Origin: Actinomycetota bacterium
GTDB lineage: Bacteria > Actinomycetota > Thermoleophilia > BMS3ABIN01
DNA: 64,000 bases
NCBI GenBank assembly: GCA_023489275.1
Contig: JAMDDD010000008.1
Location: forward strand, 1 to 64,000
Direction: 5' to 3'
Part shown: piece by piece, positions 46,992 to 58,357 of the stretch
Layout of the letters: every line of letters starts with the position of its first letter
How positions within the stretch are numbered: position 1 is the stretch's first letter
Program-made: the position numbers and the translations under genes
The notes under the pieces: model-generated
Database searches by the model: none
Seen by the model: the letters and a program-made list of their open reading frames with translations, nothing else
What the model was told of the DNA's origin: nothing

Positions 46992-48089
46992 CTACTCCAG
47001 AAACTCCCTTAATTTTTGGGACTCGCGGTAGCTCTTGAGCTTTACCAGCGTCTTTGCCTCTATCTGTCTGATCCGCTCCCGGGTGACGCCAAACTTCTGC
47101 CCCACTTCTTCCAGCGTCCGCGGATGCTCGCCCTTGAGACCGAATCTCAGCTCGATCACCTTCCGCTCCCTGTGGGTGAGGCTGCCCAACACTTCAGAAA
47201 GATCCTCTTTCTGCATAATGTCAGAGACCGCGTCCACCGGCGCCACCGATTCGCTGTCCTCGATAAAATCTCCCAGTTGGCTGTCCTCCTCCTCGCCGAT
47301 CGGCGTTTCCAGCGAAACCGGCTCCTGGGAAATCTTCAGGATCTCCCGCACTTTTTCCGTGGTGGTATCCATCTCCCGGGCGATCTCGAACGCGGTCGGC
47401 TCGCGACCCTTGTCCTGAAGCAGCTGGCGCTGCACGCGAATCAGCTTGTTGATCGTTTCCACCATGTGTACGGGGATACGGATCGTTCGGGCCTGATCGG
47501 CGATAGCCCGGGTAATTGCCTGCCTGATCCACCAGGTGGCGTACGTTGAAAATTTATATCCCTTGCGGTAATCGAACTTCTCCACGGCGCGGATGAGACC
47601 GAGGTTGCCTTCCTGGATCAGATCCAGAAACAACATTCCCCTGCCCACATACCGCTTGGCGATGCTGACGACCAGGCGCAGGTTTGCCTGAATCAGCCTC
47701 CGCTTTGCCTCCATATCCTGCCGCTCAATCCTTTTGGCGAGAGCGACCTCTTCTTCCGCCGTCAGCAGCGGCACCCGACCGATCTCTTTCAGGTAAAGCC
47801 GCACCGGATCGCTGGTGGGAGTCTTGACGGAAAGATCGAGGCGGCTGATTATGCCTTCATCCTGTGACTTGGGATCCCCGAGGTCGCGCGGAATCAGATC
47901 GTCATCCTCTTCGACAACCTCGATGCCCATGTCGAGGAAAGCCGTGTATATATTTTCGATCTGCTCAGTGGTCAGTTCGATATCCTGAAGCACGTCGGCC
48001 ACTCTGTCCGCCGACAGATAACCATGCTCCCTGCCTTCAGAAATCAGGTCGCGCACCTCGTCTATTCTGAGCTCTTCCGAGGGATTCAT
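46992..48089 (-). CDS. rpoD: Primary sigma factor
   Basis: [78 protein letters not shown]. Confidence 0.97.
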   Translation of the reverse strand: MNPSEELRIDEVRDLISEGREHGYLSADRVADVLQDIELTTEQIENIYTAFLDMGIEVVEEDDDLIPRDLGDPKSQDEGIISRLDLSVKTPTSDPVRLYLKEIGRVPLLTAEEEVALAKRIERQDMEAKRRLIQANLRLVVSIAKRYVGRGMLFLDLIQEGNLGLIRAVEKFDYRKGYKFSTYATWWIRQAITRAIADQARTIRIPVHMVETINKLIRVQRQLLQDKGREPTAFEIAREMDTTTEKVREILKISQEPVSLETPIGEEEDSQLGDFIEDSESVAPVDAVSDIMQKEDLSEVLGSLTHRERKVIELRFGLKGEHPRTLEEVGQKFGVTRERIRQIEAKTLVKLKSYRESQKLREFLE

Positions 48090-49871
48090 CTACGCTTCAT
48101 AGTTGCCAGACTGGATCAGCTCGATTATTTCACGACGGTGCTCTTCGAGGCGGCAAAGCTCCTCAAAGCGGTCGGAGCCCTCCCCTTGTGCAAGATCAAC
48201 CTTCAGCCGGCCGATCCGCCGGGAGATCTCTGCTTCGGAAAGCCGGAAATATAGCTCGTGCAGCGCCACCGCGGATTCACCGTCACCGGACTGCGATTTG
48301 ATGATGAGCTCAGGCAGGATCGAATGCGCCGCAACCGGCGCGGAGATGGGCTTGGCTAAGACAGGCCCGGCACCGCCGTCCCCAAGTCTCTCCCTTACCC
48401 ATTGGAACGCCGACTGAGTCGATTCCGTCGTAAAGTAGGCGTCAGTCATGTCCCGCAAATACCTTCTGGCCTCCCCTGGGTGTGCCAGACACATACTGAG
48501 GAAATTTCGCTCCGTCATCTCCTCATGAGATAAAACCCGCCGTCTTGTCTCTTGCCCATTCCCCCCGGAAGCGCGGGAAGAGATCGACTCCATTAAGTAT
48601 GCCACATTTTCAGGGCTAAGGCGGAGTCGATCGGCAATAATTCTTAGCTGCTCATCCCGCTCGATCGAGGTGGCGGCTGCGGCCAGAACATTCTGCAGTG
48701 ACTGCAGCGCCAGGTTGCGCCCCGCGGCGGTTTCGAGATTGGACGCCGCCAGGACGCTGCGGACCTGATATTCCAGCAGCGCCGGCGCCGCGGCGACAAG
48801 CTCGAGAAAAGACTCCGCCCCGCCGTCCTTTGTTGCCATATCTGCCGGATCCTGGCCTGCTGGCATCTGCACCACCCGCACTGTTAGCGACAGCTTGCGG
48901 GCCAGCTCCAGCGCCCGCAGCATCGCCTTCTGCCCGGCGGCGTCGGCGTCAAAAGCGAGATAGACATTCTTGGTGAATCTTGATACTTCCCGCAACTGCT
49001 GCTCGGTGAGCGCCGTCCCCATCGATGCCACCGCGTGCTTGATCCCCGCCTGCCAGAGCGCCAGTACGTCGGTATAGCCTTCGACGATGAGGACGTTGTC
49101 ATGTCGAATGATTTGCGGGCGCGCCGAACCAAGGCCAAACATAAGCCTGCTTTTATGGTACAGATCCGATTCGGGAGAGTTTAAATACTTGGGTTTCGAA
49201 TCATCGAGCACGCGGGCGCCGAATCCGATCACGCGGCCGCGGTGATCGGTAAACGGAAACATCAGCCGGCCCTGGAAACGATCGTATGATCTCTCCCCTC
49301 TGGCCGCCGCCAGACCCGCGTCCACAAGCTCCCCCACCTTGTATCCCTTGCCGGCGGCAGCCTGGATCAGGGCCCGGCCGCCCGAGGGAGAAAAGCCAAG
49401 CCTGAATTCACGGGTCACGGCGTCGCCAAATCCCCGGCGCTTCAGGTAAACGCGAGCTTCCCGGGCCTGGGATGATTTTGCCAGAAAACGCGCATAGTAA
49501 GATGCTGCCTGATCCAGCAGCGACAGCGCCCGCTCCCGCTGCCGGAAACGCTCTTCCTGATGTGGAGAGCCCTGCTCGTAATCTATCCGGATGGCGTTTT
49601 TTTCCGCGAGCCACCGGACGGCATCCGCAAAATCAAGCCCCTCCTTTTTCCTGATGAATGTGAGTACATTTCCGCCTTCGCCGCAACCGAAGCAATAATA
49701 AACTTTTTGCACCGGGTCAACAGAAAAGGAGGGAGTTTTTTCCGCATGAAAAGGGCAGCGGCCCATGTAGTTCGCGCCTGCCTTTTTCAACGTCGTGTAC
49801 GGTGACACGATATCCAGCATATCGCAGGCATCGACGACGGCGTCGATAGAGGACTGTTTGATCAGCGCCAA
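48090..49871 (-). CDS. dnaG: DNA primase
   Basis: CPFHAEKTPSFSVDPVQKVYYCFGCGEGG zinc finger; VEGYTDVLALWQAGIKHAVASMGTALT. TTG start. Confidence 0.97.
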   Translation of the reverse strand: MALIKQSSIDAVVDACDMLDIVSPYTTLKKAGANYMGRCPFHAEKTPSFSVDPVQKVYYCFGCGEGGNVLTFIRKKEGLDFADAVRWLAEKNAIRIDYEQGSPHQEERFRQRERALSLLDQAASYYARFLAKSSQAREARVYLKRRGFGDAVTREFRLGFSPSGGRALIQAAAGKGYKVGELVDAGLAAARGERSYDRFQGRLMFPFTDHRGRVIGFGARVLDDSKPKYLNSPESDLYHKSRLMFGLGSARPQIIRHDNVLIVEGYTDVLALWQAGIKHAVASMGTALTEQQLREVSRFTKNVYLAFDADAAGQKAMLRALELARKLSLTVRVVQMPAGQDPADMATKDGGAESFLELVAAAPALLEYQVRSVLAASNLETAAGRNLALQSLQNVLAAAATSIERDEQLRIIADRLRLSPENVAYLMESISSRASGGNGQETRRRVLSHEEMTERNFLSMCLAHPGEARRYLRDMTDAYFTTESTQSAFQWVRERLGDGGAGPVLAKPISAPVAAHSILPELIIKSQSGDGESAVALHELYFRLSEAEISRRIGRLKVDLAQGEGSDRFEELCRLEEHRREIIELIQSGNYEA

Positions 49872-49878
49872 AATTCCT

Positions 49879-49910
49879 GGTTTCCGGTTTCCAGTTTCCG
49901 GTTTCCGGTT
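49879..49910. repeat. Heptamer tandem repeat (GGTTTCC)~4.5
   Basis: GGTTTCC GGTTTCC AGTTTCC GGTTTCC GGTT, immediately upstream of the dnaG start. Confidence 0.85.
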
Positions 49911-50103
49911 GAGAAATAGATTTCAGCGCCCCAGGAATCCCCGGCTTGACATCGGATTGGAAACTGGATATCAGATTTTAAAAAGTAACTGATCATCTAA
50001 TTAAATCAGTTCAGGTAAGATTGACATCCCGGGCGAAGTGAAGAACTTGTTTTTCAGGACAAATAATCGAATGCTCAATTATCAATGTCAAAATCCGGTT
50101 TGT

Positions 50104-51130
50104 TCATTCTTCATTCTCCCATCCCCGGGGGAGAAAGATTTCCTTGAACGTCCGGATGGCGAACTGGTCAGTCATACCGGCAATATAATCGGTTACCTTC
50201 CGGATGTCATCGCCGCCGCCGGCTCCCGTCCAGGGGGGGGAGCAGCCGGGGATTTTCCATATAGTATTTAAACAGGTTGCCTACCACCATGTTTACCCGC
50301 CGCATCTCCCGGCTGGCGACCGATCCCACGTAGACGCGATCAAACATAAACTGACGCAGACTGTTCATCGCTTGCTTCATCTCCGGGCTCTGGACGATCT
50401 CGCCTTTACTCCGGCTGGTTTCGACCAGGTCATGCACCAGCGTGTCGATCCGCCGGCTTAGAGTGTCGCCCAGCAGGCCAATTTCATTTGGCGGCAGATC
50501 GCCGCCGCGGATTATCCCCGCCCGGAGGGCGTCGTCGATATCGTGGTTGATATAGGCGATGCGGTCGGCCAGACGGACGATCTTACCCTCGAGCGTCAAC
50601 GGCTTTCCCGGCCCCGTATGATGCAGGATGCCGTCTTCAACTTCCCGGCAAAGATTCAGGCCGTTGCCCTCCCGCTCGAGCTTCTGCACCACCCTCAAAC
50701 TTTGTTTGTGATGCTCAAATAAACGGCCGGTGTGGCTCTTGAGCACATCCGAAAGCGCCTCTTCCCCCATGTGTCCAAACGGCGTGTGTCCCAGATCGTG
50801 GCCCAGGCTAATCGCCTCCGCCAGATCTTCATTCAGCCGCAAGGCCCGCGCCGCCGTCCGGGAGATTCCCGAGACTTCCAGGGTGTGCGTCAGCCTGGTG
50901 CGGTAATGATCTCCTTCCGGCGCGATGAATACTTGCGTCTTGTGTTTGAGCCGGCGGAAGCTTTTGCAATGAACGATTCGGTCGCGGTCGCGCTGAAAAC
51001 AGTTTCTTAGACTGCAACCTTTTTCCGGAACGGCCCGCCCCAGACTGTCAGAAGCCCTGACCGCGAACCGGGAAAGTCTGTCCTCCTCCCGGCTCTCAAT
51101 CTCGGTTTTAGAAGAAGTTTGAGGAATCAT
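50104..51130 (-). CDS. dgt: dGTPase / HD-domain triphosphohydrolase, frame interrupted at a G8 tract
   Basis: ORF 50207-51130 ends in RRRR*. The other frame after C8 (minus) continues DDIRKVTDYIAGMTDQFAIRTFKEIFLP to 50104. Confidence 0.85.
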
Positions 51131-51278
51131 CCCTCATCTCGTCTGGTTGGTAATAGGGTTAACGTATCATCCAATATAACCGACCGGCCGGACGGATAAA
51201 AGCGGCAACGCTATTCCCATTCCGTCATCTCCTGATCCCATAGCGAAATCCTGCCCAACAGCGTTAAAAACGACGACA

Positions 51279-51417
51279 AGGTTTTTTTCCGCAGCTTCTC
51301 AGTGAAGGAAAAAATCCCGTCCGGCCATCTTTTCCCTAAAATTTTCTTCGGTTCACAAAGAGAAACGGACGGGGTGTTTTTTCCGGAGCTTCCCAGCGAA
51401 AACATCCCGTCCGTCTG
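51279..51417. repeat. Two tandem imperfect copies of a ~45-nt hairpin element
   Basis: GGTTTTTTTCCGCAGCTTCTCAGTGAAGGAAAAAATCCCGTCCGGC (51280-51325) and GGTGTTTTTTCCGGAGCTTCCCAGCGAAAACATCCCGTCCGTC (51374-51416). Confidence 0.7.
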
Positions 51418-51438
51418 ATATCGATTACGTAAAATGCC

Positions 51439-54105
51439 TCAGGCCGTCGTAAACGCGATCTCCGTTTCTTCCAGCACCGCCTGGGCGGCCGCCAGCCTTG
51501 CCAGCGGCACCCGGTAAGGAGAGCAGCTCACATAGTTGAGCCCGGCGCGGTGGCAGAACTTGACGCTGGCCGGCTCGCCGCCGTGCTCGCCGCAAACGCC
51601 GAGCTTGATGTCCGGTTTCTTTTCCCGGCTGGCTTCAACAGCAATTTCTACCAGCTTGCCGACTCCGTCTACATCGATTGTCTCAAACGGATTGCTCTTG
51701 ACGATGCCCTCTTCCAAATAGTATGTGAGGAACTTGCCTTCGGCGTCGTCCCGGGAGAAGCCCAGTGTCGTCTGCGTCAAATCGTTGGTGCCGAAACTGA
51801 AAAAGTCGGCATAATCAGAGATCTCGCCGGCAGTTACGGCCGCGCGCGGCAGCTCAATCATCGTACCAATCCTGTATTCGAGGCTGCTGGCGGCGCCAGC
51901 CAGAACTTCATCGCAAACTTTAACGGTCAGTTCGCGCATCCGCCTGAGCTCCTCGGCAAAACCGACCAGGGGGATCATGATCTCCACTTTCGGCGCCTGG
52001 CCGGAACGTTTGTCGACCGCCACCGCCGCCTGCATGATGGCGCGCACCTGCATCTCATAGATTTCAGGCCACTGGATGCCCAGGCGGCAGCCGCGTGTGC
52101 CCAGCATCGGGTTCATTTCCTTCAGCGACCGCACCCGGGCGGCAACCGTTTCCTTTTCGTCGATCTCCGCCTGCGAGCCGCCGGTACACTTGAGATGCTC
52201 GATCTCCACCATCAGCTCGGTAAAGTCCGGCAGGAACTCATGCAGGGGCGGGTCCAGCAACCGGATAGTCACAGGCAGGCCGTCCATCACCTCGAAGATG
52301 CCTTCGAAATCACCCTGCTGCATCGGCAGCAGTTTCTCCAGAGAGGCGGCCCGGTCCCGGGCGCTGGAGGCCATGATCATTTCACGGACGATCGGCAGGC
52401 GTTCGGTGGCCATGAACATGTGCTCTGTGCGGCATAGGCCGATGCCCTCGGCGCCGAACTCGCGCGCTTTCTCCGCGTCTTCGGGGGTGTCCGCGTTGGT
52501 GCGGACTCCCATGGTGCGGATCTCATCGGCCCAGGCCACAATCGCCTGGAAGTTCTCATTTATCTGGGGCGGCACCAGCTCCACCGCGCCTAGAATCACG
52601 TTGCCGGTCGTACCGTCGATGGTGATGATATCGCCCTCTTTGACAACATGCTCATCAATGGTAAACTGACGCTCTTCTTCGCTAATCTTGATCTGATCAG
52701 CCCCGCAAACAGCCGGTTTGCCCATGCCACGGGCAACGACCGCCGCGTGGCTGGTCATGCCGCCATGAGATGTGAGCACACCCTGCGCCTGGATGAGCCC
52801 GTGAATGTCATCGGGGCTGGTCTCCCAGCGGACGAGGATGACCGCCTCACCGGCTTTCCCCTGCGCGGCGGCTGTGTCAGCGTCAAAAACAACCTTGCCC
52901 ACGGCGGCGCCGGGCGAGGCGTTAAGTCCCGTGGCAATAATGTCGTACTTCCCGGTGGGATCAAGCATCGGATGCAGCAGCTGGTCCAGCTGGCCGGCGT
53001 CGACGCGGGCTACCGCTTCCTCCTTGCTGATAATGCCCTCGTTGAACATGTCGACGGCGATCTTGACCGCCGCCGCCGCGGTGCGTTTGCCGTCGCGGGT
53101 TTGCAGCATGTAAAGCTTGCCTTTTTCAAAGGTAAACTCGATGTCCTCCATCTCGCGGTAGTGCTGCTCCAGTTTCAGCATGACGCCGGTCAGTTCCTCG
53201 AAAACCTGTGGCAGCTCCTGCTGCATGTCCGCCAGCTTCTTGGTCTTGCGGATGCCGGCCACCACATCCTCGCCCTGGGCGTTTGTGAGGTAATCGCCAA
53301 AAATCTCCTTCACGCCGGTAGATGGGTTACGGGTGAAGGCGACTCCGGTGCCGGAGTCGTCGCCCATGTTTCCAAAAACCATGGACACCACGTTAACCGC
53401 GGTGCCCAGGTCATCGGAAATATTGTAGTGGCGGCGGTAGGTTACGGCGCGGGCGCCACCCCAACTGCGGAAGACGGCCGCGATCGCGAGATCGAGCTGC
53501 TCGCGCGGGTCGGATGGGAACGAGCGGCCTGTTTCCTTCTCAAGGATCTGCTTGAAGGCGGCCACCAGCTCCTGCAAATCGGCCGGCGAAAGTTCGTTAT
53601 CGAACTGTACGCCGGCCTTTTCCCGCTGAACAGTGATGGCGTCTTCGAAAAGCTGCCCTTCTACTTCCATTACTACCTTGCCAAACATCTGGATAAAACG
53701 GCGGTAAGCGTCATAGGCAAAACGCTCGTCGCCGGTCTGGGCCGCCAGACCCTTGACCGACTCGTCGTTAAGCCCGAGGTTGAGCACGGTGTCCATCATG
53801 CCGGGCATGCTGAATTTGGCGCCGGATCGCACGCTCACCAGCAAGGGGTTGTCCGGATCACCCAGCTTCTTGCCGGTCTTATCCTCCAGGGCGGCCAGGT
53901 ATTCGTTGACCTGATTATCCAGCCCGTCCGGGAAGCGATTGCCATCATTGCCATACTCGATGCACGCCTCGGTCGTGATCGTGAAACCCTCAGGGACCGG
54001 AATGCCCAGGTTTGCCATCTCAGCCAGATTGGCCCCTTTCCCCCCGAGCAGGCCCTTCATGTCGCGAGAGCCTTCCGAAAAGTCATACACATACTTCTTG
54101 CCCAC
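51439..54105 (-). CDS. ppdK: Pyruvate phosphate dikinase
   Basis: KYVYDFSEGSRDMKGLLGGKGANLAEMANLGIPVPEGFTITTEAC; GGMTSHAAVVARGMGKPAVCG. Confidence 0.97.
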   Translation of the reverse strand: MGKKYVYDFSEGSRDMKGLLGGKGANLAEMANLGIPVPEGFTITTEACIEYGNDGNRFPDGLDNQVNEYLAALEDKTGKKLGDPDNPLLVSVRSGAKFSMPGMMDTVLNLGLNDESVKGLAAQTGDERFAYDAYRRFIQMFGKVVMEVEGQLFEDAITVQREKAGVQFDNELSPADLQELVAAFKQILEKETGRSFPSDPREQLDLAIAAVFRSWGGARAVTYRRHYNISDDLGTAVNVVSMVFGNMGDDSGTGVAFTRNPSTGVKEIFGDYLTNAQGEDVVAGIRKTKKLADMQQELPQVFEELTGVMLKLEQHYREMEDIEFTFEKGKLYMLQTRDGKRTAAAAVKIAVDMFNEGIISKEEAVARVDAGQLDQLLHPMLDPTGKYDIIATGLNASPGAAVGKVVFDADTAAAQGKAGEAVILVRWETSPDDIHGLIQAQGVLTSHGGMTSHAAVVARGMGKPAVCGADQIKISEEERQFTIDEHVVKEGDIITIDGTTGNVILGAVELVPPQINENFQAIVAWADEIRTMGVRTNADTPEDAEKAREFGAEGIGLCRTEHMFMATERLPIVREMIMASSARDRAASLEKLLPMQQGDFEGIFEVMDGLPVTIRLLDPPLHEFLPDFTELMVEIEHLKCTGGSQAEIDEKETVAARVRSLKEMNPMLGTRGCRLGIQWPEIYEMQVRAIMQAAVAVDKRSGQAPKVEIMIPLVGFAEELRRMRELTVKVCDEVLAGAASSLEYRIGTMIELPRAAVTAGEISDYADFFSFGTNDLTQTTLGFSRDDAEGKFLTYYLEEGIVKSNPFETIDVDGVGKLVEIAVEASREKKPDIKLGVCGEHGGEPASVKFCHRAGLNYVSCSPYRVPLARLAAAQAVLEETEIAFTTA

Positions 54106-54308
54106 TTTTTCCTCCCAAGATCAAAAGGTCAGATGTTCCTGGAACCGCAAAACAAGGTATTGCTCACACCTCGGCCCGGTCCAGGAATGGGATGATACAA
54201 ACCCCGGTAATCCGGGGCTTAAATTTTAGCGCATGAAAGCAAATTAGACCATACCGGCGCCGCGGGCGGCGAGGGATATCGGTTATTCCGGGGCTCATTT
54301 CTCCGGGA

Positions 54309-56429
54309 TTATTTGGGCGCCGCCGCGACCAGCATCGGATCGCCCAACCCCCCCAGCAGCAAAGCCACGCGCAGCACGAGCGCCAGACGGTTATTGCGGA
54401 CCCGCCCGTCTTCTGACATTACCAGGACTTCGTCAAAAAACCGGTCCACAGCGGGCCGGATGGTTCCGGCAAGCTCAAGGGCCTCAACGTATTTTCGCGC
54501 CCGCGCCAGAGCTTCGATTTTTGGCGCCATCACTGCCGCGTGCCGGTACAATTCCCGCTCGCTGCCGTGGACAAACAGGGACTCATTAACGCTGGCGGGG
54601 TCCACGCTCTCTCCGGCCTTTGCGGCAATTTTGCTGCAGCGGAAGAAAGCCGTATAAAAATCCTCGAACGCCGGCGTTGAGCGAAAAGTATCCAGGGCGT
54701 CAGCAAGTAAAATTATCCGGAACAGGCTCCGGGCGCCGGATGCGCGCGCCGCCTGGACGATCTCCACCGCTTTGCCGCTTTCGACCAGCCGCTGCTCGAG
54801 CCGGTCCAGAACAAATTCCAGGGCAGCGCCGGCAATGGAGGCGTCTTTGCCGGCATCAGTTTTCTGTTCGATAAACAGCCGGTGCGAACCCGCCAGCAGC
54901 GATTCCAGATTGAAGTCGAATTCAAACCGGCGGCAGATTTCCATCAGGCCGGCAGCCGACCGCCTCAATCCGTGCGGATCCCGTGATCCAGTCGGAAGCT
55001 CACCTACCGAAAAAGCCGCCACGATATTGTCAACCTTGTCACAGACCGAAAGAGCCGCCCCAGCGGGCGACGACGGCAGGGAGCCGCCGGCCAAAACGGG
55101 CAGGTACTGCTCGGCGACGGCCTGGCAAACCTCGGCAGGGTAGCCTTCGAGGCCGGCGTATACCGATCCCATGTAACCCTGCAAGTCAGGAAATTCCTGG
55201 ACCATCATGCTGACCAGGTCGGCTTTGGCGATTTTCGCCGCCGTCGCGGCAGCCTTTCGGTCCGGCCCGCAGAGATCGACAAGATCGGCAAACAATTCGA
55301 CCAGTGACCAGAGCCGGTTGCTCTTGTCCACCAATGAACCCAGCCGCCGGTGAAACGTGACTGCGTCCAGACCGGCCGCCATCGCCTCGATGCCGGCGCC
55401 AAGGTCTTTGTCATATGAGAATTCCGCGTCCTCGATCCGGCCTTCCAGCACCCTCTCGTTACCATCGGTAATCTCCGCGGCGCAGCCGGGATCCCCGTTC
55501 ATCACATATAAGAACCCTGCCATTAAGGACCCATCCTCGCCCCTTAGGGGGAAGTAGCGCTGGTGCGACTGCATCGCCGTAATCAGGACCTTTTCGGGAA
55601 GCCGCAGATGCTCTTCGCTAAAAGAACCAAAATGTACGCTCGGATTTTCCACCAGATAGATAACTTCTTCCAGTTCTCTGGCAGGGTCAAAGAAGGATGC
55701 CCCCAGCTTTCCCGCCGCCGTTGCCAGGCCTTCAAGAATCAGCCGGCGGCGTTCTTCCTGGTCGACGACGACGCCGGCGGCCGCCAGTTGCTCCCGGTAC
55801 GAGCCGGCACTTTCAATCGCCAGCTCTCCCGGAAACAGAAAACGGTGGCCGTGGCTTGATCCGCCTACAGGCAAATTGTCATAGGCTGCCGGGCCCGGCG
55901 GCGTCTCGTCACCAAATTTTATCACCAGCCACCTGACCGGCCGCGAGAACCTGAGCCCCGAAGAATCCCACCTCATGCTCTTGGAGAAAGTGAGGCCCGC
56001 CAGAATCTGCATGCAAATATCGACAATCAGGTCGCTAACGGGACGGGGCTCGGGCCTTTTCACGGCAAAGACAAACTTCTTACCCTCAAATTCCCGGATT
56101 TCCAGCGACCCGACATCGACCCCCTTGGCTCTGGCAAACCCGGCCGCGGCTTTGGAGGGAGCGCCGCTTTTGTCAAAGGCGGCCTCAGCGCGGGGACCGC
56201 GTTCAGCGATCTCTTCCGGCTGCTGCTCCAGGGGGACACCCGCGACAAAAATGGCAATCCGCCGCGGTGTAATCCAGACGCTCAGATCTGCCGGATTGAT
56301 CCGGGTGGCGTGGCGCGCAAACACCTCCAGCGCCAGCTGACGCGCTTGTTTTAATGCTGCGCGTGCCGCCGCCGCCGGCAGCTCCTCGCAGCCGATTTCA
56401 AACAGGAAATCACGGGATTCGCCGCTCAT
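54309..56429 (-). CDS. glyS: Glycyl-tRNA synthetase beta subunit
   Basis: [36 protein letters not shown]; overlaps glyQ. Confidence 0.95.
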   Translation of the reverse strand: MSGESRDFLFEIGCEELPAAAARAALKQARQLALEVFARHATRINPADLSVWITPRRIAIFVAGVPLEQQPEEIAERGPRAEAAFDKSGAPSKAAAGFARAKGVDVGSLEIREFEGKKFVFAVKRPEPRPVSDLIVDICMQILAGLTFSKSMRWDSSGLRFSRPVRWLVIKFGDETPPGPAAYDNLPVGGSSHGHRFLFPGELAIESAGSYREQLAAAGVVVDQEERRRLILEGLATAAGKLGASFFDPARELEEVIYLVENPSVHFGSFSEEHLRLPEKVLITAMQSHQRYFPLRGEDGSLMAGFLYVMNGDPGCAAEITDGNERVLEGRIEDAEFSYDKDLGAGIEAMAAGLDAVTFHRRLGSLVDKSNRLWSLVELFADLVDLCGPDRKAAATAAKIAKADLVSMMVQEFPDLQGYMGSVYAGLEGYPAEVCQAVAEQYLPVLAGGSLPSSPAGAALSVCDKVDNIVAAFSVGELPTGSRDPHGLRRSAAGLMEICRRFEFDFNLESLLAGSHRLFIEQKTDAGKDASIAGAALEFVLDRLEQRLVESGKAVEIVQAARASGARSLFRIILLADALDTFRSTPAFEDFYTAFFRCSKIAAKAGESVDPASVNESLFVHGSERELYRHAAVMAPKIEALARARKYVEALELAGTIRPAVDRFFDEVLVMSEDGRVRNNRLALVLRVALLLGGLGDPMLVAAAPK

Positions 56430-57322
56430 GACTCTTCCCCGAGTTTACGGCGGAGAAGGTACATCTCGGCACAGCGGCGGGCAAGATTCCGGACGCGGCC
56501 GATGTAGCCGGTCCGGTCGGTGACGCTGATCACGCCGCGGGCGTCAAGCAGGTTAAAGACGTGCGAACATTTGAGCACGTAATCGTAACCCGGCAACGGC
56601 AGATCGTGAGCCAGACAGCGTTCACACTCCTGCTCAAAATCATTAAAGTGCGCCTGGAGCGCTTCCACGTCGGCGGTCTCAAAATTGTAACGGGAAAACT
56701 GCTCCTCACTGACTTGATAGATATCTCCATATGTAACATCGTTGGCCCATACCAGATCGTAGACGCTGTTTTTCTTCTGCAGGTACATATCGATCCGTTC
56801 CAGCCCGTAGGTAATCTCCACCGGCATCAGCTCCAAGTCGATGCCGCCGACCTGCTGGAAGTAAGTGAACTGGGTGATCTCCATGCCGTCGATCCAGACC
56901 TCCCATCCAAGCCCCCAGGCTCCCAGCGTCGGACTCTCCCAGTCATCCTCGACGAAGCGAACATCATGCGCGGCCAGGTCTATGCCCAGATGAGCCAGGG
57001 AGCGCAGGTAGAGGTCCTGGCAGTCCGCCGGAGCCGGTTTGAGAATCACCTGGAACTGATAATAATGGGAGAGGCGGTAGGGGTTCTCACCGTAGCGCCC
57101 GTCAGTTGGACGGATCGACGGTTCCACATATGCCGCCCGCCAGGGCCTGGAGTCAAGGCTTCGTAAAAAAGTCGCCGGATTAAAGGTACCGGCACCCACT
57201 TCAGTATGGTATGGCTGCATCAGGACGCACCCCTGCGAAGCCCAGTAGTTCTGCAGCGATAGGATAATCTGTTGAAAGGTAGGGTATCCGTCCAAAGCGG
57301 TGTGTAATTCTATAGAAAGCAA
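56426..57322 (-). CDS. glyQ: Glycyl-tRNA synthetase alpha subunit
   Basis: [42 protein letters not shown]. Confidence 0.97.
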   Translation of the reverse strand: MLSIELHTALDGYPTFQQIILSLQNYWASQGCVLMQPYHTEVGAGTFNPATFLRSLDSRPWRAAYVEPSIRPTDGRYGENPYRLSHYYQFQVILKPAPADCQDLYLRSLAHLGIDLAAHDVRFVEDDWESPTLGAWGLGWEVWIDGMEITQFTYFQQVGGIDLELMPVEITYGLERIDMYLQKKNSVYDLVWANDVTYGDIYQVSEEQFSRYNFETADVEALQAHFNDFEQECERCLAHDLPLPGYDYVLKCSHVFNLLDARGVISVTDRTGYIGRVRNLARRCAEMYLLRRKLGEES

Positions 57323-57439
57323 GCAGGTTTGTAAACTTCCGCCACCTTCGTCACCCGTGCAAGTAATTCGTGACGAGTTGCATCGGCCTGGAAATGCCCT
57401 TCACAGCTGCCGCATAACCGCTCCCGCTATAATAGTTTC

Positions 57440-58180
57440 ATGCCACGCGATTTTTCTACCGAAGCGGTCGTCCTCGGCTCGCACCGCCTGCGCGAAGCCG
57501 ACCGGATCGTGACCCTGTTTACCCTCGACCGCGGCAAGGTTCCCACCGTTGTTAAAGGTGTGCGAAAAGTCAGCTCACGCTTCGGGGGGCGTCTGGAGCC
57601 GTTTACTTACCTGAGGGTGAGCCTCCATGAGGGCAGGAGTCTGCACACGCTCACCAGCGCCGACACTATCAGGACGCACGCGGCCAGCCGCGACCATCCG
57701 GCGGCGCTCAAGGCAGGCCTGTCTTTCATTAATCTGCTGGCCCGGGAAACCAACGATCTGGAAGGCCGCCCCCGGACTTATAACCTGCTGGTCAGGTTTT
57801 TGGATGAGCTGGACCGGCTGGTCAAATCAAGCGCGGCGCCGGCCTGCCTGCCGCTGCTGGCGCTCTCCGCAGACCTGAAGCTGCTGCTGCTGGCCGGTTA
57901 TCTGCCCCTCCTGGATAACTGCCCGCTTTGTGGCAGAAGCATCGAGGCTCCGGCCCGTTTCTCCGCGGCTGCCGGCGGGGCCATTTGCAACGAGTGCCGC
58001 GCGGACGCTTTTCCTCTCTCTGTGACGGCCCTGACAACGATGGAAGCGCTGCTTAAACAGCCGCTGAGCGCGGTTCCGGAAATCATCATCGATTCCGGGA
58101 CGGCGCGGGAGGTGTGGCGGGCCATCCGCGAAATCTGCCACTATCACCTGGGAATTGATCTGAAAATTGCCCCGGTGTGA
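57440..58180 (+). CDS. recO: DNA repair protein RecO
   Basis: TEAVVLGSHRLREADRIVTLFTLDRGKVPTVVKGVRK; CPLCGRS...CNEC. Confidence 0.93.
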   Translation: MPRDFSTEAVVLGSHRLREADRIVTLFTLDRGKVPTVVKGVRKVSSRFGGRLEPFTYLRVSLHEGRSLHTLTSADTIRTHAASRDHPAALKAGLSFINLLARETNDLEGRPRTYNLLVRFLDELDRLVKSSAAPACLPLLALSADLKLLLLAGYLPLLDNCPLCGRSIEAPARFSAAAGGAICNECRADAFPLSVTALTTMEALLKQPLSAVPEIIIDSGTAREVWRAIREICHYHLGIDLKIAPV

Positions 58181-58357
58181 TCTGGGTTTCCTGAACAAAA
58201 TAAATATTCCGGCGCCGAATGGACAGCTGCAGGAGCGATGGCTTCCCGCGCGGGAAGCCGGCCACAGATCAGGCAGCCCGAGACAAACCCCCCTCGCAGA
58301 TCCCCTCCTGGTTTACAACCAAATCATCAGACCCGGCGAGACTGAGCAACCCCCGAA

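Noticed and set aside
49879-49910. CRISPR-like repeat
   Set aside because: Short head-to-tail heptamer without spacers.
52648-54195. 515-aa ORF antisense to ppdK
   Set aside because: High-GC mirror ORF of a well-recognised gene; low-complexity composition, no domain.
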